DNA from: an uncultured Elioraea sp.
GTDB lineage: Bacteria; Pseudomonadota; Alphaproteobacteria; Acetobacterales; Acetobacteraceae
NCBI GenBank assembly: GCA_937995555.1
Contig: CALKJX010000191.1
Span: 1 to 9,619 of the forward strand
Direction: 5' to 3'
Length of the DNA stretch: 9,619 nt
The notes under the pieces were generated by a model. That model saw only the letters and a program-made list of their open reading frames with translations, was not told the DNA's origin and made no database searches. Below, one piece after another: positions 6,583-9,619 of this stretch. Position 1 is the first letter of the stretch. The number at the start of each line of letters is the position of its first letter. A program made the position numbers and the translations under genes.

Positions 6583-7557
6583 ATGCTGCGCCGTCGCCAT
6601 GCCCTCGGGCTCACCCTCGGCCTGCCCACGCTGATCGGCAGCGCGCGGGCGCAGGCCTGGCCGGATCGCCAACTCACGATGATCGTGCCCTTCCCGCCGG
6701 GCGGGCAGGCGGATCTCGCCGCGCGGCCGATCGCAGCGGCGATGGAGAAGCTGCTCGGCCGGCCGGTGGTGGTGGTGAACCGCGGCGGGGCCGGCGGCGC
6801 GGTGGGCAATCGTGCGGTCGCGCAGTCGGCGCCGGACGGCTACACGCTGCTGATGACGCTCTCCTCGCTGGCGGTGCTGCCGGAGGCGGACCGTCTGTTC
6901 GGTCGCGCACCGACCTACGAGGTGAGCCAGCTCGCGCCGGTGGGCCGGGTGCTCGCCGACCCGACCCTGCTGGCGGTGCCGTACGATGCGCCGTGGCGGA
7001 CGCTGGAGGATCTGATCGCCGACGCCAAGGCGCGACCGGCGGCGATCCCGTACGGCAGTTCCGGCACCTACGGAACGTTGCATGTCGCGATGGAGATGTT
7101 CGCGCATTCGGCCGGCATCAAGCTGCTGCATGTGCCGTTCCAGGGCGCGGGGCCCGCGGTGACGGCGCTGCTCGCGGGCACTGTGCAGGCGCTGGCCTCG
7201 GCGCCGGGCGTGCTGCTCGGCCATGTGCGGGAGCGGCGGCTGCGCGTGCTGGCGAACTGGGGGGCCGAGCGGATCGAGTCGTTTCCCGACACGCCGACCT
7301 TCCGCGAGCTCGGCCATCCGTCGGTGGAGTTCTACATCTGGGCGGGGCTGTTCGTGCCCGCGGGCGTGCCGACGCCGGTGATGGAGGTGTTGCGTTCGGC
7401 CTTGCGCAAGGCGTGCGAGGACCCGGAGGTGGTGCGCGTGTTCGCCGGTGCTGGCAGCCCCGTCGCCTACCAGGACGCGCCGGCGTTCGCGCGTTTCGTC
7501 GAGCAGGACAGTGCGCGGCTGATCACGGCGGTGCGGGCGATCGGCCGCGTGGATTGA
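6583..7557 (+). CDS. Bug-type tripartite tricarboxylate transporter substrate-binding protein (second copy)
   Basis: This 324-residue periplasmic solute receptor is of the Bug/TctC family. An N-terminal signal with an Arg-rich start (LRRRHALGL) and an ARA-QAWP cleavage region covers residues 1-23. MIVPFPPGGQAD (33-44) is the family signature, with D44 at the ligand site. YGSSGTYGTLHVAMEMF (157-173) and HVPFQGAGPAV (183-193) follow, and the C-terminal helical part is complete. It is clearly paralogous to the Bug-type gene of the leftward operon, but several signature positions differ (GGQAD against GGTTD; GSSGTYGTLH against SAGNGTSTHL), so the ligands probably differ. It is the last gene of the rightward cluster and faces the iron-sulfur protein gene. 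The transporter membrane subunits TctA and TctB are absent from the window. The substrate may be a nitrile- or amide-derived acid, but this is only suggested by position. Confidence 0.93.
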   Translation: MLRRRHALGLTLGLPTLIGSARAQAWPDRQLTMIVPFPPGGQADLAARPIAAAMEKLLGRPVVVVNRGGAGGAVGNRAVAQSAPDGYTLLMTLSSLAVLPEADRLFGRAPTYEVSQLAPVGRVLADPTLLAVPYDAPWRTLEDLIADAKARPAAIPYGSSGTYGTLHVAMEMFAHSAGIKLLHVPFQGAGPAVTALLAGTVQALASAPGVLLGHVRERRLRVLANWGAERIESFPDTPTFRELGHPSVEFYIWAGLFVPAGVPTPVMEVLRSALRKACEDPEVVRVFAGAGSPVAYQDAPAFARFVEQDSARLITAVRAIGRVD

Positions 7558-7595
7558 TGGGGGTGGGGGTGCGGGGGAGAGGCCGAGGCGTCTCT

Positions 7596-7627
7596 GGCGC
7601 GCGGCCGCCCCGCCAGCCCCGCGCGCC
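7596..7627. terminator. GC-rich stem-loop between convergent genes, possible bidirectional terminator
   Basis: A perfect 9-bp inverted repeat, GGCGCGCGG (7596-7604) and CCGCGCGCC (7619-7627), encloses a 14-base loop and abuts the stop codon of the iron-sulfur gene. The 70-base gap from 7558 otherwise holds only a G-rich stretch. No T-run follows on either strand, so it is not a classical intrinsic terminator; placement between convergent genes is the main support. Confidence 0.4.
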
Positions 7628-9619
7628 CTAACTCCCTTCTCCGCCGTCCTTCCTGTAGTCGTCGCTGGTGACGGTGCGCGGCCGGGGCGGTCCGGCGTAG
7701 GGGGCGATGCCTTCGCCCTCGGTGACGGCGATGACGCGGCAGTCCTCGCACATGCGGATGAGGTCCAGGTTCGCCGCGCTGCCCCGGTACATCCAGTGGC
7801 TCGCAGCGAGCTTGGCCGCGACGCGTTCGACGGTGCTCTTCACGCCGAAGGCCTTGCCGCAGCGGATACAGGCGAAGGGTTCCTCCTCCTTGATCACTTG
7901 CGGCTGGGCTGCCGCGGGCGCGACGTTGAGCCGCGGTTCCAGCGTGATCACCTTCTCGGGGCACGTGTTCGCGCAAAGGCCGCATTGCACGCAGGCGTCC
8001 TCGGTGAAGCTCAGCATCGGCCGGTCGGGGTTGTCGCGCAGCGCGCCGGTCGGGCAGGCGGCGACGCAGGCGAGGCAGAGCGTGCAGCCGGCGACGTTCA
8101 CGTGCACGGTGCCGAACGGCGCCCTCTCCGGCAGCGGCACGATCTCCACCGGCGCGGGAGCGGCCTTGTGCAGCTCCTTAAGCGCGGTGTGCATGAGGCC
8201 GCGCTTGTCGCCCATGGGCAGGAAGCTGCGCGGGGCGGTGGTGCCGTCGCGGTCGGGCAGGGCGGCGAGGGCGGCGGCGAGGGTGTCGGGATCGTCGGCG
8301 CGCAGCAGGGCGGCGCGGTCGGCACCGAAGCCCCAGCCCTGAAGCACCGCGTCGGCGAGCGCGAGGGTGCGGTCCAGCGCGGCGAGGTCGTCGCGGTGGC
8401 GGGTGCCGAGCAGCACGCGGAGCTCCGCCGCGCCATAGGCGAAGGCCGCGCCGACCGTCTCGATGCCGAGCGCGGTGACCTCGTTCAGCTGGAACGGGAT
8501 CACGCGCGCGGGCAGGCCGTCGCCGAAGCGCGCGAGCGCATCGAGCAGGGGCAGGCCGTGCTCGCCCTCGTGCACGAGAAGGACCGCGCGCCTGCCACCC
8601 GCCTCGGCATAGGTGAGCAGCGTGGTGCGCAGCCGGCGCAGCAGCGCATCCGCCGGCGGGAGCGCGTAGGACGCGGCACCAGTAGGGCATACCGCGGTGC
8701 AGGAGCCGCAGCCGGCGCAGGTCATCGTGTCGAGTGCGACATGATCGCCGGCGGGCTGGATAGCGCCGACGGGGCAGAGATCGAGGCAGCGCGTGCAGCC
8801 GGTCTTCTTCGAGCGGGAATGCGCGCAGAGCGTGTCGGTGAAGGCGACGAAGCGCGGCTTGTCGAACTGCCCGACCAGTTCGGACGCCCTGAGGATCGCC
8901 TTCTGCACCGCGACCGGATCGTTCGGATCGGCGCGCAGATAGCCCGGGCGCTTGTGTGACGCGGTGAACAGCGGCGTGCCGCCGGAGAGATCGAGGATCA
9001 CGTCGCAGCGGCTGGTGGCCCCATCGCGCGGGGCGCCGAAGGCGAGCCGCGCGCGCGAGGACGGCGCGGGCAGCGCGTAATCGTCCACCGTGAGCTCGAA
9101 GGCGCCGAGATGGCCGCGCGCACGCACGATCGTGCCCTTCACGACCGGGAACACGGTTGTGGCAGGCGGGACGACGTCCTTCGGCCCGGTCAGCAGCACG
9201 GTCAGGTTCAGCCGGTCGGCGAGCTGCCGCGCCGCCTCGATCGCGGTCTCGTCGCGGCCGTACACGAGCGTGACGCCTTCGGAACGATAGGACACGATCG
9301 GGGTGGCCGGCATGGGCTCGGCGGCGCCGGCGAGCAAGGCGGCGATCTTCGGTGTCGCGCGCCCCGCCTCGCGGCTCCAGCCGGCGTGCTCGCGGATGTT
9401 CACCGTGTCGAGGCGGAAGGCATGGCCCGCATCCTCGGCGCGCTCGGCGAACAGCGGCGCCTCCTGGGTGCAGGCGACCGTGACGTCGCCGCCGAGTGCG
9501 GCCCCGAAGCGGGCGAGCTCGGCCCGGCAGAGCTGGCGCGCGCCCTGCAGGCGCGCCCCCCTGCACGCACGGGCGAGGGCTGCCTCGTCGAGCGGGATCG
9601 TGTCCTCGCAGGTGCACAC
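7628..9619 (-). CDS. Polyferredoxin-like 4Fe-4S protein, formate dehydrogenase-associated type (N-terminus outside window)
   Basis: At least 663 residues encode a soluble iron-sulfur electron-transfer protein. Counting from the right edge, C265 and C275/C278/C282 form an irregular first cluster site, and CxxCxxCxxxCP at 301-311 a second. Two regular ferredoxin motifs follow at 512-522 and 543-553, so four 4Fe-4S clusters are possible. The C-terminal tail adds two CxxC pairs (584/587 and 624/627) that could bind zinc or a rubredoxin-like iron. The stretch at about 345-405 resembles the MvhD/FrhD-type domain of methyl-viologen hydrogenase delta subunits, a weak call. From memory, relatives of about this size sit beside DUF3305, DUF3306, TorD-like chaperone and formate dehydrogenase genes, so a role in electron delivery to or assembly of that enzyme is likely but inferred. 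The GTG at the edge (VCTCEDT) is probably internal; relatives begin a few residues earlier. Confidence 0.85.
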   Translation of the reverse strand: MCTCEDTIPLDEAALARACRGARLQGARQLCRAELARFGAALGGDVTVACTQEAPLFAERAEDAGHAFRLDTVNIREHAGWSREAGRATPKIAALLAGAAEPMPATPIVSYRSEGVTLVYGRDETAIEAARQLADRLNLTVLLTGPKDVVPPATTVFPVVKGTIVRARGHLGAFELTVDDYALPAPSSRARLAFGAPRDGATSRCDVILDLSGGTPLFTASHKRPGYLRADPNDPVAVQKAILRASELVGQFDKPRFVAFTDTLCAHSRSKKTGCTRCLDLCPVGAIQPAGDHVALDTMTCAGCGSCTAVCPTGAASYALPPADALLRRLRTTLLTYAEAGGRRAVLLVHEGEHGLPLLDALARFGDGLPARVIPFQLNEVTALGIETVGAAFAYGAAELRVLLGTRHRDDLAALDRTLALADAVLQGWGFGADRAALLRADDPDTLAAALAALPDRDGTTAPRSFLPMGDKRGLMHTALKELHKAAPAPVEIVPLPERAPFGTVHVNVAGCTLCLACVAACPTGALRDNPDRPMLSFTEDACVQCGLCANTCPEKVITLEPRLNVAPAAAQPQVIKEEEPFACIRCGKAFGVKSTVERVAAKLAASHWMYRGSAANLDLIRMCEDCRVIAVTEGEGIAPYAGPPRPRTVTSDDYRKDGGEGS

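Noticed and set aside
5666..7317. Long minus-strand frames opposite the transferase and second Bug gene
   Set aside because: They are shadows of genes with full family motifs and have no ribosome sites or domains.
7796..8959. A 387-codon plus-strand frame opposite the iron-sulfur gene
   Set aside because: The translation is Gly/Ala/Arg/Glu-rich without motifs, while the minus strand shows four ordered cysteine clusters.
1..9619. Separate beta C-half, NHase activator, CRISPR array, tRNA, insertion sequence
   Set aside because: I looked for the SH3-like beta signature, activator-like small genes, regular repeats with spacers, tRNA-like cloverleafs and transposase genes with terminal repeats. 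None could be supported in any frame or gap.

Overview
The window is very GC-rich, densely packed DNA in the style of an alphaproteobacterium. Two tripartite-tricarboxylate-transporter (Bug-type) binding proteins, short intergenic gaps and the protein families present suggest Acetobacteraceae or a related Rhodospirillales soil/plant lineage. This placement is an inference; no rRNA or marker gene is present.

Layout, left to right. (1) The 3' part of a gamma-glutamyltransferase-family gene (+), cut by the left edge, keeps the catalytic Thr-Thr-His but has lost the usual gamma-glutamyl contacts. (2) A minus-strand operon reads right to left: a Bug-type periplasmic binding protein, then an isochorismatase-family amidohydrolase resembling N-carbamoylsarcosine/maleamate hydrolases, then a NodB-fold polysaccharide deacetylase-family hydrolase. 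(3) Divergent from it, a plus-strand operon starts with an unusual single-chain cobalt-type nitrile hydratase. This protein joins an N-terminal half of the beta subunit, a His/Asp-rich linker and a complete alpha subunit. It overlaps by ATGA an amidase-signature amidase, which is followed by a TIGR04282/DUF2064 glycosyltransferase-like gene and a second Bug-type binding protein. (4) Convergent to that, at the right edge, lies a large polyferredoxin-like 4Fe-4S protein (minus) of the kind usually found with formate dehydrogenase accessory genes; only its extreme N-terminus is missing.

How the genes may work together. The nitrile hydratase (nitrile to amide) and the amidase (amide to acid plus ammonia) are translationally coupled and form a plausible two-step nitrile-degradation unit. 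Around them sit other hydrolases that could act on C-N bonds and two orphan binding proteins without TctA/TctB membrane subunits, suggesting a small-molecule nitrile/amide scavenging island. The main novelty candidate is the beta(N-half)-linker-alpha fusion: the beta C-terminal SH3-like half is absent from the protein and from the window, no activator/chaperone gene is next to it, and the linker could itself bind metal.
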